This document shows, one piece after another, positions 24,198-35,367 of a stretch of 64,000 nucleotides of DNA (the stretch's first letter is position 1; the number at the start of each line of letters is the position of its first letter). This DNA comes from Phytophthora quininea (taxonomy: Eukaryota > Oomycota > Peronosporomycetes > Peronosporales > Peronosporaceae). Position numbers and translations under genes: made by a program. The notes beneath the pieces were generated by a model. The model did not search any database. It had not been told where the DNA came from and saw only the letters and a program-made list of their open reading frames with translations. Location: contig JAAVTG010000002.1 of the NCBI GenBank assembly GCA_011947345.1, forward strand, positions 124,001-188,000. Direction: 5' to 3'.

Positions 24198-25481
24198 CTA
24201 CGATGCCTTTTTCAGCACCATGGCAACAACCACAATGGCCACCAGGATCGCGACACCGATGCCGAGCAGACAGCACATTTTCTTGCGGTGTGCTTTCTGA
24301 TATTTGATGGCTTTCCGAACTTCTTGGTTGCCCTGCTCCACGTAGTTGGCCGCAGTGCGTACCTGGTGGTCAATTTGATCCAGCAATTCGCCTTGCTGCT
24401 CCACCAGGAGCGCCAAGTCCAAGAACATTTGGTGCAGCTCTGCAACACTTTGCTCCAGCTTCAACACGTCTTGGTATTTGTCCTGGCAATGCAGGAATAC
24501 GTCCGTAATGGATTCAGCAGCCCCGCCCTGCAGAATCGCGCTCTTATAAATGGACCCTGGATCTCCTGAGCGCATGACAGCGTCGATCTCGGCCTCAGAG
24601 GCATCGGGTTTCACGATCTGCACCTGCCGCTTCACTTTGCTCTTCATATCGCTCTTATACTTCTGTTGGGCTTTCTGATAGTCCTTCATTGCGTCCATAA
24701 ACTTCTTTGTGAGCGTAGCGCACATGTTGTCGCGAATTCTGCCGAGCAGAGTAATGCTGTTAGATACCGCCACGCTCATATTTTGCAAGCGCAAGTGAAA
24801 ACATACCTTAATTCCGACAGCGGCGTGTTTTTATCCTTTTGCGCTCCGCCGACTCCTTCTTGAGCAACTCCAGCAGACCCTTTGCATGGGCCGCCAGTTT
24901 GTTTGTCGTTTCAATGACAAAGCCAAGCTCGGTGCTGACGGCTTGCTCTTCCGTGTTGGACGTAGCAAGGATGGCTTTCGCATTGAGCTCTGAAATTTGC
25001 TGAGAAGCAAGACTGCAACAACAGCTCCGAGATGAGTATCCAATAGTGATGTTAATGGTAGCACTCATGCGAGGCAAGGTGCGAACCTGATGTTGGCGAG
25101 GTCCATCTGCATCTCCTCGACGTCCTTGAAGAACGCCTCCATGAACTTCGGGCGGACAACACCTAGGCTGCAGCACAAAATCAATTACGATCAGTATCTG
25201 GGATTCACAGGAAGCGCCGCTGTCGATCGATTCAAGTTCATACTTCTGCGTTTAACACGACGCGGCACGTTAGACACAATCGAAAGCACTAATCCCAGTG
25301 ACGTTACCTCTACATCGATGGCGACCTGGTCGGCAGGAGGCGCCTTGCCCTTGATCTCTGCAAGTCGGTCCAACATGGCACTTGCCCCGCTCTCTGGGTC
25401 AATGGCCTCGGGTCTGCTAGGAAGTGCGGCCAAGTGACGTCTGCACGGCGCCGTATTTTCTCGGCGCATGCGATGCGGCAA
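24198..25481 (-). CDS. Syntaxin (Qa-SNARE)
   Basis: Membrane-fusion t-SNARE. The order is an N-terminal helical bundle (SRPEAIDPESGASAMLDRL, then RPKFMEAFFKDVEEMQMDL), a SNARE helix with the zero-layer Gln (LALLVEQQGELLDQID) and a C-terminal membrane anchor (LLGIGVAILVAIVVVAMVL) ending KKAS. Exons: start to about 25308, about 25168-25087, 25012-24807, 24738-24198. Introns 25013-25086 and 24739-24806 are in phase. The first intron is uncertain: donor 25307 leaves the wrong phase; a later GT near 25302 restores it. Exon 3 is one base short at an AAAA run near 24840, before the segment that should read KNTPLSEL. Start is 25481 or 25376. Plasma-membrane class is likely but not proven. Confidence 0.85.
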
Positions 25482-26179
25482 CCGCTGACCGGTCAGAAAG
25501 CATCAGCGACGACTCCGCTATGTATAGCGAGTTGTGCCTCGCCAATTGAAACTAACGTGGTAGCAGGGTTTCCTCCGTCTCTGAGCTTGAGCGAGGCCGA
25601 AAAAGCCGACGCCCAATACGAAGGGCGGCTGCAGCAATGTGCCTCGCGGTAATAGTTTGGATAGTTGAAGTTGCCTTTTTGTGGACCACATTGTCTAACG
25701 ACGCAAGCTCGTCATCGCGCGCAACCTTTTATCAGCTGATCACAAAAACATCTATTTCATCGAATAGCATAATTCAAATTATTGACCAATCCACGCGCAC
25801 GACATCGATTTCACTTGTCGATTGTATACTGCCCACGCCAAAGAAGGAAAACCCTCACAGACGACGCCCCCATACAAATCCGCAGTCAGCTTCGCGCCGC
25901 CCGCCGAGCCCACGCCCGCGTCCGATCGCCGATTGCCGCGACTCACCTCGCGGCCCCCTCGCCCAGAGCTCTTCCTTCCGCACCCCCGTCTCGTCGCCGA
26001 CGTCCCCACGCACCTGCTAGTGCGCGTATCGGTCTCCAACTCACTGTGCGTGTGCCAGGACGAGCGTGATCCCCGACGCTAACACCAGTCTACGCTCCGC
26101 CCGGCCGTGACTGCACGGAGCCCCGTCCTTCGCAGCCACCACGCTCGCGGACCGCAAGAGAAAGCGAGGCGACGGAGGG
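25482..26179. promoter_or_regulatory. Divergent upstream region, syntaxin / AMPK gamma
   Basis: About 700 bases between divergent start codons. The right-hand third is C-rich and pyrimidine-rich, as often seen just upstream of oomycete genes. No coding match found. Confidence 0.35.
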
Positions 26180-27613
26180 ATGTCCCATGACGGATACTAC
26201 GCCTCCTCGCGGGACGACGCGCCGCCGCCGGCCCACGCGCAGAGCTTCGACGAGTCCGGTCGCCCCTTTGACGCCAACGGGCTGCTGTCCAGGACGCACG
26301 TGATGCTCGCGCCGCAGCTTCAGACGGGTGACGATGACCAGAGCATGAGCGACCCCAACTCGGGGCTCAATCTGTCGCAGAACGCGGTGCTGGACATTGT
26401 CAAGGAAGGGAAGCGCGTCATCGCCGCCTTCCTGCAGGAGACTAAATGCTACGACGTCATCAAGAACAGCGGCAAAGTGGTGGTATTCGACGTCAAGATC
26501 CCCATCAACTTGGCCTTCTTCGCACTCGTAGAACACGGTCAGTGGACTATACAAGTGCATGGATATGGAGGATGTTGTCACCAATATCTTTGTGTGTCCT
26601 TGTGGCAGATATCAAATCAGTGCCGATTTGGGATACCGAGCAGGGCAAGTTTGTGGGCATGTTCACGGCGACCGATTTTGTCAACATCCTCCGGCACTTT
26701 TACATCCGAGGGTCCCCCATGAACGAGTTAGCAGAGCACAGCATCGCTTCCTGGAGAGGTGAGCTACAGAAAATATTTTCTTTCGGACAGGGATTTGCGT
26801 GGTAATGATTGGGGACTGATTTTTGTGTTGCGTTGGCGTGACTGATGGCACAGCAATCCCGCGATCCCTTTCCATGGCACCAACAAGAGAGGAAATGGTA
26901 TCCGTCACCCCAGAGCACTCGTTATTCGACGTGTGCAAAATTCTTCGCGACAATAGGCTTCATAGACTTCCGGTGGTAGACCCGACCCAGAACTCGGTCT
27001 TGTCTGTCATCACACACAGTGGGATTTTGGAATACTTAGTGGCAACCTTCCGCGAGCAGCGTCGGCTGTTTGATCAGCCCATTTTCGACCTGGGCATTGG
27101 TGTTTACAGCGGCTTCGTAACTGTGCCGGAAGACATGCCGCTCATCCGCGTGCTGCACACTCTTATTGAACGGAGGGTCTCGGCGGTGCCGATAGTCGAC
27201 CCTAGTGGTAAGTACTGCCCTTGCTTTTGTTTTAGTTGTCGTACTGATATCCTTGCTGAATGTGTACAGGCGTTGTTGTGAATATTTATTGTGTATCGAA
27301 CGTCACCGAATTGGTGAAGGACCGGTCACTTACCCAGTTAGACATGCCTGTTGGAGAGATTCTCAGGATCCAAGCTGCTGAGGTGAGTTCTCACAAGTGA
27401 TTTTGGACCACAACACGTTTGCTGAGATTAATAAAATTGCGATCGTAGGGCAACGTCGGGGAGGGACTGCATCTGTGCTACAAGACCGACACGCTGCACA
27501 TGATCTTCGAGCGGTTCGCAGCATGCAAGGCACACCGACTCGTATGCGTGGACGAGTATTCGCGTTGCGTGGGGCTCGTATCGCTCAGCGATTTGTTTAA
27601 TTATTTCCTCTAG
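26180..27613 (+). CDS. AMPK/SNF1 gamma subunit (four CBS motifs)
   Basis: Regulatory nucleotide-sensing subunit of the energy-stress kinase. Five exons, all in phase: 26180-26537, 26609-26758, 26854-27207, 27270-27382, 27449-27613. Landmarks by CBS motif: CYDVIKNSGKVVVFDVKIP then SVPIWDTEQGKFVGMFTATDFVNIL; LFDVCKILRDNRLHRLPVVD then SVLSVITHSGILEYL; MPLIRVLHTLIERRVSAVPIVD; MIFERFAACKAHRLVCVDE then CVGLVSLSDLFNYF at the very end. The Asp of each adenine-ribose site pattern (xTxxD-like TATDF, VSLSDL) is present in the first and last. The N-terminal 60 residues are disordered. No frameshift. The catalytic alpha subunit is not in the window. Confidence 0.94.
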
Positions 27614-28080
27614 TAGAGAGTGAAAACAGGAGTATATCGCGCCCACCAGGCGGCCGACGATAGAATTGACAATGGAAGTGAAGCACCGAGCACCAAGCGA
27701 ACGAGTAGGCGAACGCGACGAGAGCCGGGCACAAGATGAACACAAAACAAATCAAAACAACAACTTTGAGAGGGCAGTCGATGAGCGAGCAGCCACAGCA
27801 TCAGCCTAGTGTCTTGCCCTTGGCACCAGCAGCAAACTAAACCCGCGAGGCAAAGCCCAAAAGTTGGTTCTACCATCGATTCGAGGGCAAGCTGTTGCCA
27901 TTTCAAAACGAAATAGCAGTCGCCAAGTGCCGGTAATGGAAAACACCAACTCCTGCTCAGGAACACTATTAACTTCATATCGCGAAGCAAACGCCATGTC
28001 GCTGTCATTGAGACCTCGAAAACACCTTCGCTTCTCGTTCCCTTCAGCAAAGCTCTTCATAGTGGGCATTCAAAACGCGG
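27614..28080. other. Convergent intergenic region
   Basis: 467 bases between the 3' ends of the AMPK gamma and small VIM-protein genes. Several overlapping minus-strand frames run through it without protein-like features. No repeat seen. Confidence 0.4.
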
Positions 28081-28440
28081 TCAGCGCAGCGTCTCGAGGT
28101 GGCGGCGCAGTTGGTCCAGGTCGCAGGACGGCAGGCCGATGGGCGGCTCCTTGCCCAGCGTTGTGTAGCGATTATAGATCTTAGCCAGCAGTTCGTCCTT
28201 CTCGCGTCTGTGAGCGATGCTGCGGGCCTTGTCCGGGTCGGTCGAGCCGCCCTGACGCCAGTCTGTCTTGCGGGTCTCGGCCGCCTGTGCCGCCAGCTCG
28301 CGCTTCTCCGCGGGCGACGGGTCGTTGGCATTTCGCACTGGCACTGGCACAGATGATCCGAGCGTTCTACCGGTACCTGCTGCAGCTCGCGGGGGCTCCG
28401 ATACGGCGTCCAGCTGCGTCTTGGAGCTGCAGCACCCCAT
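28081..28440 (-). CDS. Small acylated protein with p97/VCP-interacting motif
   Basis: A 119-residue single-exon protein. It starts MGCCSSKTQ: Gly2 fits N-myristoylation and Cys3/Cys4 fit palmitoylation, so it should sit on a membrane. Residues about 45-55 read RELAAQAAETR, an exact match to the VCP-interacting motif R-x5-A-A-x2-R found in SVIP, gp78 and related proteins. SVIP itself is a small myristoylated inhibitor of ER-associated degradation, so the layout matches. The rest (DKARSIAHRREKDELLAKIYNRY, then a Leu-rich end) is unrecognised. An upstream in-frame ATG at 28494 is rejected because it would bury the acylation signal. Function by analogy only. Confidence 0.62.
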   Translation of the reverse strand: MGCCSSKTQLDAVSEPPRAAAGTGRTLGSSVPVPVRNANDPSPAEKRELAAQAAETRKTDWRQGGSTDPDKARSIAHRREKDELLAKIYNRYTTLGKEPPIGLPSCDLDQLRRHLETLR

Positions 28441-28609
28441 GACTCGGAAGGGCTCAATTAACGTTCTGACTTGATAGTCAGGCGCGACGTACATGGCTAC
28501 ATTTTTACATGGCTACCTTACACCTGCTTTTGTATGCCGACCCAATCCATAGCTCTTGGCCAGTGTTCATTGCGTCCCCCTTGCCTTAGCAGCACCCCCA
28601 GCCGCCACC

Positions 28610-29716
28610 ATGTCATCCGCGATGGCCAAGATCGCCGAGCTGGAGGCCGAGTACGCGCGCACGCAGAAGAATAAGGCCACGATGAAGCACCTGTGTCTGC
28701 TCAAGGCCAAGATCGCCAAGCTGCGGCGCGAGGTCACGGATGCCGGCTCCAAGTCTTCGGGCGGCGGCACTGGCGAGGGCTTCGACGTCAACAAGGCCGG
28801 CGACACACGCGTGGGGCTCGTAGGTTTCCCGTCAGTGGGCAAGTCCACGCTGCTCACCAAGCTCACGGGCACTTTCTCGGAGGCTGCCAGCTACGAGTTC
28901 ACGACCCTGACAGCCATCCCAGGCACCCTCAACTATCGCGGGGCTCGCATCCAGATCCTGGACCTACCGGGAATCATCGAAGGCGCCAAGGACGGCAAAG
29001 GTCGCGGTCGCCAAGTCATCGGTACTGCCAGAACCTGCAACGTGATCCTCATTGTGCTGGACGCCATGAAGCCTGCGACCCATAAAAGTTGATTGAGTTT
29101 GAGCTTGAAGGCTTCGGCATTCGGCTCAACAAGAAACCGGCCAATATGGTCTTCCGCAGGAAGGAACGCGGCGGCGTCAACTTCCAGACCACGTGTCCAC
29201 AGAGCGAGCTGGACGCCGACACAGTGTACCAGATCCTGCACGAGTACAAGATCCACAATGCAGACGTCACGCTGCGAGCGGACGTCACAGTGGACGAGTT
29301 CATCGACCAGATTGAAGGCAACCGAGTGTACATCCCATGTCTCTACGTGCTGAACAAGATCGATCAGTTGACGATCGAGGAGCTGACCATCATCGATCAG
29401 ATCCCGCACAACGTCGTCATCTCGGCCCACCACGGCTGGAACTTAGACGAGCTGCTGGAGATGATCTGGGACTACTGCCACATGATCCGCATCTACACCA
29501 AGCCGCGTGGCAAGCTACCCGACTACAACGCGCCAGTGATCCTGCACGAAGAGTCCCCGACAGTCGAGAACTTTTGCCAACGCATCCACAAGTCGCTGCT
29601 CAAGGAGTTTAAGTACGCTTGGGTGTGGGGGCGTCGTGCAAGCACCAGCCGCAGAAAGTGGGCAAGGAGCACCAGCTCCAGGACGAAGACATTGTGCAGA
29701 TCGTCAAGAAGGTCTA
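28610..29716 (+). CDS. DRG1-type GTPase (developmentally regulated GTP-binding protein)
   Basis: Translation-associated GTPase of the Obg/DRG superfamily, which works with a DFRP partner on stalled ribosomes. N-terminal DRG helix [16 protein letters not shown]-loop GFPSVGKST, switch regions [16 protein letters not shown] and the Asn-Lys-Ile-Asp specificity motif NKIDQL are present, then a C-terminal TGS domain. The initiator is in a strong context (GCCGCCACC before ATG). Two breaks: an AAAA run near 29086 that should be five A, and a G5 run near 29630 that should be six G. After the first, [16 protein letters not shown] continues the family; after the second, [12 protein letters not shown] ends it properly. 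About 369 residues when repaired; no intron. Confidence 0.93.
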
Positions 29717-29906
29717 AGGCGGGCGCTGGATGGATCCAGAGAACTCAAACCGCCTTGCTGCAGCATATTCATCAAACAGGATGACAAGCGCGGACCGAGG
29801 GACTGTGGAGTGAATTATTATGGAGACAATACAGTGGAGACGTTCCCTTGGTAACAGCACATTGATCTCGATCTAAAAAGAGCGTATTATCGTCCTCTAC
29901 CACGTC

Positions 29907-30335
29907 CTACAGGTTCACGCTCTGCTGCTTGCACTGGTTGAGTGCGTCCAGATAGAACTGGCACGCAGCCACGTCGTGGGTGTTGCGGTTGATGCACTCG
30001 AGGAAGGCCTTGTTGTCGCTGGCGCAGACGGCGGCCACGGGGATCGGTCTGGCAGGGGCCGGGGCGGCAACAGCCGCCGGCTGGGCAGCAGGCTCGTCCT
30101 TGGAGCCGCTGAAGGATTCGACGACGGCGTTGACGCCGTGGCGGGCGATGGCGCTGCCCGTTCCAAAGGCAAAGCCTTCGGCCACGGTAGACAAGAGGCC
30201 GCCACCGACGCTGGGGGCTGGAGCGCTGGCTTGGACTGGGGCGGGCGCAGGAGCAGCAGTGTTGGCAGGAGCAGGAGCAGCCTTGGCCGGGGCGGACTTG
30301 CGGGCCGGAGCAGCGGAGCGACGAGAGCGACCCAT
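29907..30335 (-). CDS. CHCHD2/CHCHD10-like mitochondrial twin CX9C protein
   Basis: A 142-residue protein expected in the mitochondrial intermembrane space, imported by the MIA40 disulfide relay. The N-terminus is Arg/Ala/Pro-rich (MGRSRRSAAPARKSAPAK), typical of this family. A conserved hydrophobic-Gly segment follows (GGGLLSTVAEGFAFGTGSAIARHGV). The CHCH domain has two C-x9-C pairs: CASDNKAFLEC and CQFYLDALNQC. Single exon, intact frame. Start is the ATG at 30335; an upstream in-frame ATG would add an unlikely hydrophobic leader. Confidence 0.92.
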   Translation of the reverse strand: MGRSRRSAAPARKSAPAKAAPAPANTAAPAPAPVQASAPAPSVGGGLLSTVAEGFAFGTGSAIARHGVNAVVESFSGSKDEPAAQPAAVAAPAPARPIPVAAVCASDNKAFLECINRNTHDVAACQFYLDALNQCKQQSVNL

Positions 30336-30482
30336 CGCGTTCAACTTGTGCTTGAGGTGGTCAATTTGATTGTGGGGCCGAGGGGAGATCGCAGATAAAG
30401 GCAACAAAAGTACCATCATTCCGACTGGTAGTTTCTCGAAATGTATTTACCTACTGAAATCAAGTAAAACGAACGTAAAAGA

Positions 30483-30699
30483 CTATAGCATTGTCAACGT
30501 CTTCAGGTCCTTGTCATGGCAATCATCCAACAACTCAAGCTGCAGTTCGTCTGGGATACAACGAGCCGTTGCCGTATCTGCAAACCATTTGCCGGCCGAG
30601 CGTTGAATGCGCTGCAGTGCCGACACATCCGGCGCAGCAGCGAAAGCCATTGGCTGCAGACAACAAGGTTGCCGCTGTCACTACCAAGGTCGTCTTCAT
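30483..30699 (-). pseudogene. GH1 beta-glucosidase remnant: signal peptide joined to C-terminal tail
   Basis: A methionine at 30699 opens a clean signal peptide (MKTTLVVTAATLLSAANGFRC), resembling the ANALRC start of the GH1 gene at 31065. Within a few bases the sequence jumps to a GH1 C-terminal tail (SALQRIQRSAGKWFA) in another frame, ending at a stop at 30483. That tail closely matches the end of the gene at 38850-38930. About 450 codons, including both catalytic Glu, are missing. I infer an internal deletion in a tandem GH1 copy oriented opposite to its neighbour. Confidence 0.6.
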
Positions 30700-31392
30700 T
30701 GGAGCGGGAATTTCGAATGAGCGGAGTAACTTGATCATGAAGCATGTTGAGGGATAACACAACTTCAACTGCACGGGACTTGATTTCTTCCTTTGTTATT
30801 CATCGCGGCGTGGTGGAAGTTGGCGGATGTTGAGGAATTTGGTTGTCTTGCTTCTACAAATGTTAGTGGTATCACTGGATCACCTCATGAATATCACGTA
30901 GTTGGACTCAAGCTTGGCGAGGTTGATTCGTTGGCGCGTATCGTAATCGTTGACAGCAAGCCTCGGGCGCGTTGAATTCCAGGTTGAAGCCTTATGTGCT
31001 TCGGACGTAGCTCACATTTGGTTGATAGCCAGTCCCCATTTGTCCTCTTCGGTCCAGGACATCCGTGAAGATCCTTGCAATATTTTCGCTTGCTACGGTG
31101 CTGGCGACAGCCAACGCGCTTCGCTGCTTCCCGACGACTCCCTATTTGGGTCTGCCACATCAGCCTACCAAGACGAAGGCGCATGGAACGTCAGCGGCAA
31201 GACCGAGAGCATCTGGGACGCCTACTGCCGCAATAACTCGGAGGTGGCCTGCGCCAATGTAGCCGACGACTTCTACCAGCTGACATCGCGCTCATGGCGC
31301 AAGGTGGCCACTCGTCCTTCCGCTTCTCGACTTCGTGGCGCGAGGCATGTCGTGGGATCCCGCCACCAAGCGGATTGTGCCCAGCGAGGAAG

Positions 31393-31400
31393 GGCTAGCC
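31393..31400. repeat. Target-site duplication, MULE 1, left
   Basis: GGCTAGCC, repeated at 35360-35367 on the other side of the element. It lies in the GH1 codons for Gly-Leu-Ala. Confidence 0.85.
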
Positions 31401-32812
31401 GGAAGATTATTTTGCGGGTCTTATTCGGATCTGGTCTAAGATTTGATCAAAGCGCAGTTTGATCTAGGTCCATCGATTGGTGCTGGACCACAAGCTCAGC
31501 TCACTTTCGCTTTGATTTGTCCAAGGAACAGGCAGCCTCTCCCCGCACTGAGTGACCCAGCATGGCCAAGACCAAGCACACGCATAACGCCGCGAAGCAC
31601 TCCCGCAAGGTGACTGCAAACATGAATACGCGGCCTCGCTCTGCTCTCCTTGATCAGAAGGAAAGAGCTGCTGCGACGTTCTCGCCGGGAGCTGCCGACA
31701 TCCAGCCGAACCCGAGCCAAGCGCGTCAAGGTCATGGAACTTCCTTCCCGACCCATCGTTCCGTGGACGGTCAACACCGCCGCTCAACCCCTTGTCAGGT
31801 GCGTTGCCCAGCCCATCAAGCCAACCACCAACCCCGTTGTCATCAACCCTTTCGCAGTCATCCGACGCGTCGGATGAACTACACTGCATATGACCGGTCT
31901 CTCGAGCCCAGGCGTATTAGCGCCACCGCCGCAAGAACTTGCTGCGCCGCAGTCGCCAATGTCGGAGTCGGTTGCATCAACGGAGGCGCTGTCTCAGTGC
32001 TCGGCGTCTTCGTCGCCGCCGGTCGCCTCCAGACAGCTTGCGTCGTTCAACCTCAGCTCGCCGTCTACGTCACACCCATCAGCGGTACGAGCGTCGTGCA
32101 GCAACAGGAACTTGCTCTACGGAACCGATATTGTCGGAATGTCTACCGCAACACCGCCGTCTGGAGAGATGGTGCACTACGGCGAGCCCGAGCGAACGAA
32201 ATTTAAGTCAGTGATTCGGCAAAGAGGATTTCAGTACACCAACGTTGCCGAGTCGTCTAAGAAGACCACATACAGGTGCAGGTTTTACCGTCGTAGTTGC
32301 AAGTGCAAAGGAATGGTGGAGTTTAGTGCGGAGCTGATGGCTTTCACGAACTTCAGGCCCCACAGCTGCCACCAGCCCAAACTCGCAGCTGGTATTCATG
32401 ATGTATCTGAAGCGATGAAGGCTGCTGTTAGTGCTTTGGTGCTCGAGGATGTTGCAAGGTCTGCGGAAAGTATTTGGGAGGGGTACGCAGCAAATTTTAT
32501 GATACCGATGACGACGTAGCTGTCCACGGGTTAACACGTGACCAAATTCGACAGCAGGTTTATCGAGACCGTCGTGACTATTTCGGAGGCTCGCTGCACG
32601 GACTGATGGAAGTGCCACCGCTGTCTCTAGTGAAGGGAAGTACCATGAATTTCTTTCAATTTCATCGCGTTTTTTCCGAGAGAGATGGCAGTGTGGAGCG
32701 ATTGATCGGGTGGGGGCACCCCGTCCTCATCGAGCGGCTCAAGTACAAAGGTGTTACGCTCTTTATCGATGGCACCTTTAGGTGCGTGCCATCAACATTC
32801 TACTAATGTATA

Positions 32813-34499
32813 CTTCCTCTGGTTGAAAATGATGGAAACTTTGAGCTTTCAGATTGAATTTCAAATCATCTGCTGTGGCGTTTTCTATAGTGATTGGCTT
32901 ATATTATAACTCTGTGTTTCCTCTATTGGACAATACTTTTAATGGGACGACCGGACCAGCAGACTCGGAGCTACAGCTGAAATCGCGAGATGCCTCGGAT
33001 ATTCGCATTCCCCAAATCCCGCCACGGAAAAACAAACATGTAAGGGCGCCCCCATCGCCCCCATGGGAAACCTCAGCAATGCACAGCGCGAATGCATCAT
33101 TCAGAAGCTTGTAGGTCGCAGTATCGGCAACAAACTGCCCCGCGGCGTCAAAGCAGATGTTGCTCGTCAGTTTAAGTGCCAGCCTCCTGCAGTTACGAAG
33201 ATATGGGCCCGGTACCAGACTACATCGTCCAATGGTATTAGTGGGGGCGAGTGGAAAAGCAGGATCAAAGAGAAGTCGGGCAGGAAGCGGCGGCTGAAAA
33301 GCTGAAGCAGGTTTCTCTCGATGATCGACAAGTTGAGCGGCGGGCGGCAGCGGCAGCAGGGATATCCAGACATCTAGTCCGTGAGTTGATGAAGGAGGGG
33401 TAGTCTCGCGCAAGACCACGCGTATCAGGCCAGCTCTGACTGCGGAGAACAAGCTCCACCGCATTGAAAGCGCTCCCGCCTACATCAACGACGACTCTAT
33501 GAACTTCGAGACCATGGAGGACGTCGTTCATGTAGATGAGAAGTGGTTTAATGAGGACAAGAACAAGCGGTCGTACATTGCATCTGAAGGCGAAGCCCCA
33601 CCGACTCGAAGTCGTCGTAGCAAGAACTTCATCCCCAAGACGATGTTCCTTGCGGCTGTAGCACGACCTCGGTGAGTTACCCTCGTATTAGTAATAATCT
33701 GTGGGAACCTGTCTAAAATGATTTCGATTTGTAGCTTTGATCCTCATAGAAACAGTGTCTGGGACGGAAAGCTAGGCATCTGGGCTTTTACGGAAGAGCA
33801 TGTTGCGCAGTGTACGAGCAAGTACCGGTCGAAAGGCACACTATGTGTGCGCAATATTGAAAGCGTCACGCGCGACATCTACAAAGAGTATCTTCTGACA
33901 TATTTGATCCCATCAATCAAGCAAAAATGGCCCGCAAAAGACCGTCGTCGGCCGATATTGATCCAGCAAGATAATGCTAAACCCCATGTGTCACCATTCG
34001 ACCAGGATATCGTTGCTGCGGGCTCAGCAGATGGTTGGTTCATCCGACTAATCTTTTAGCCTCCAAACTCACCAGATTATAACACGTTGGATTTGGGCCT
34101 CTTTGCCTCTATCCAATGCATCCAGTACCGGCATGCAATTCGTGGCATCCAGAATTTGATAGATACAGTCGAAGCGGCGTATGAAGAACTGAGCACGACA
34201 ACCCAGGACGACGTGTTTCTCACGTTGCAGGCGTACATGCTGTGTGTGCTAGAAGAAGCTGGAGGAAACGAGTACAAGATACCACACATGTCGAAAGGAA
34301 AGTCGCGACGGAAAGGGATGCTGCCTCGAGTTCTTAGATGTGATCGAGCGCTGTATGAACGCTCGTGTCATCTTCTGAGGGACGCTGGTTGTCCCTCTTT
34401 TGTATGTTACCAGTATCTTGTAACTCTCAATATTAATAGCCACGTCTGGACTATCAAACGTCATATCGCATAGTTTCCGTCATTTTCAACCAGAGAAGG
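32813..34499 (+). mobile_element. Mariner-like DNA transposon nested in MULE 1
   Basis: Flanked by TA on both sides (32811-32812 and 34500-34501), the Tc1/mariner target. Inverted ends match over about 28 bases with few differences (left CTTCCTCTGGTTGAAAATGA, right inverted CCTTCTCTGGTTGAAAATGA). Removing it rejoins the MULE frame exactly (FY-x-CIVIMVLDQAS). It is therefore younger than MULE 1. Confidence 0.88.
33063..34473 (+). pseudogene. Mariner transposase (decayed)
   Basis: HTH start MGNLSNAQRECIIQKL and VARQFKCQPPAVTKIW, then the catalytic triad context VVHVDEKWF, IQQDNAKPHV and PPNSPDYNTLDLGLF. The last motif is typical of the plant/oomycete mariner branch. A GTGAGT..TTTGTAG intron lies at about 33671-33734. 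Stops at about 33303 and 33402 and a TAG just before PPNSPD, where relatives have Gln, disable it; a C-to-T change explains the last. Confidence 0.82.
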
Positions 34500-35359
34500 T
34501 AGTTATCATGGTTCTCGACCAAGCTTCTGGGCGCTTCCTACACATCTTATGCTCGTCAAAGAAGGCGGACATGTACTGGAATGTCATTGACCATGTCGTG
34601 CAAGCGACAGATCAGAAGCTGGACCCAGCGCAAGTTGTGTGGGACTTCGAGGCGGGTTTGATCACTGCCGTGTTGACGCAATTTCCCGATGCCAAGGTTT
34701 AAGGCTGTTTTTTTATAATTTTAAGCAGGCACATGAAGAAACTTCGGATTCCTGCGCCAGAAATCAAAATCGCTATGGCGTCAGGTGTGCTAGACATGTT
34801 GGCGGTGATTGAGCAGAGCAAGGTTGCAGTCCAGGGAACTTGGTACGTCAAAAACTTATCCGCACGAAGTGTGAATCTGCTGGGCTGGTTTACTCGCACA
34901 CCAAGTGGGAATCATTTTGGAAATACTTCAATGAGCAGTGGGTGAAGAAACACGGACCGGAGTTGTGGAATGTGCACGACACAGCGAAGCAAGTCGTGGC
35001 TCGAACGAACAACCCCTATAAAGATTCAATAGAGAGCTAAATGGGGCTTTCTCAAGGCCCCACCCCAGCATCCCAGTGTTTGTAGCTGGCATCGAAGCTC
35101 TTGCACGGCGCCACGTGCAGATTTTGGAAGATATTTCCACGAACCGAGCAAAAGCACCCCATCGCCGTGAAAAGTACTTGCTACCCAAACCACCCAAGAT
35201 ATAAACCGAGTAAGCAACTTCAGCTAGTGAGCATAAACATCGATTTTGCCCAACTTTATCTCGTATCGCTGGTTTCGGTCAGGTCTAGCTGCTCGGTCAA
35301 GGATTTGACAAGACTCAATAGCCAGACCCAACCAGAATAAGACCCGCAAAAAGGCAACC

Positions 35360-35367
35360 GGCTAGCC
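35360..35367. repeat. Target-site duplication, MULE 1, right
   Basis: Second copy of GGCTAGCC. GH1 coding sequence resumes directly after it with Tyr-Tyr-His. Confidence 0.85.

Larger units (their letters stand above)
31890..35040 (+). pseudogene. MULE 1 transposase (decayed, interrupted)
   Basis: N-terminal Ser/Pro-rich leader, then a FLYWCH/WRKY-like zinc finger (YRCRFYRRSCKCKG, ending FRPHSCH), then the transposase core (FFQFHRVF, YKGVTLFIDGTF with a catalytic Asp). The mariner interrupts at FY-stop-C; the frame resumes at 34502 with IMVLDQASGRFL, DMYWNVIDHVVQATDQKL and WDFEAGL with the second Asp. The stop at the mariner edge replaces Glu of the intact paralogue in MULE 2. Further stops and shifts follow after 34700. 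Dead as written. Confidence 0.8.
31401..35359 (+). mobile_element. MULE DNA transposon 1, with nested mariner
   Basis: A Mutator-like element inserted in GH1 at an 8-base duplication. The left end reads GGAAGATTATTTTGCGGGTC; the right end, inverted, reads GGTTGCCTTTTTGCGGGTC, so about 15 of the first 20-25 bases match. Length is 3,959 bases, of which 1,687 are a younger mariner. The transposase is on the plus strand and broken. The ends match those of MULE 2 in kind: the transposase-5' side begins GGAAGATT and the 3' side GGTTGCC in both. Confidence 0.85.

Noticed and set aside
29080..29100. Programmed frameshifting in DRG1 or in gag-pol
   Set aside because: The same one-base-short pattern occurs in many unrelated genes without slippery-site or pseudoknot context.
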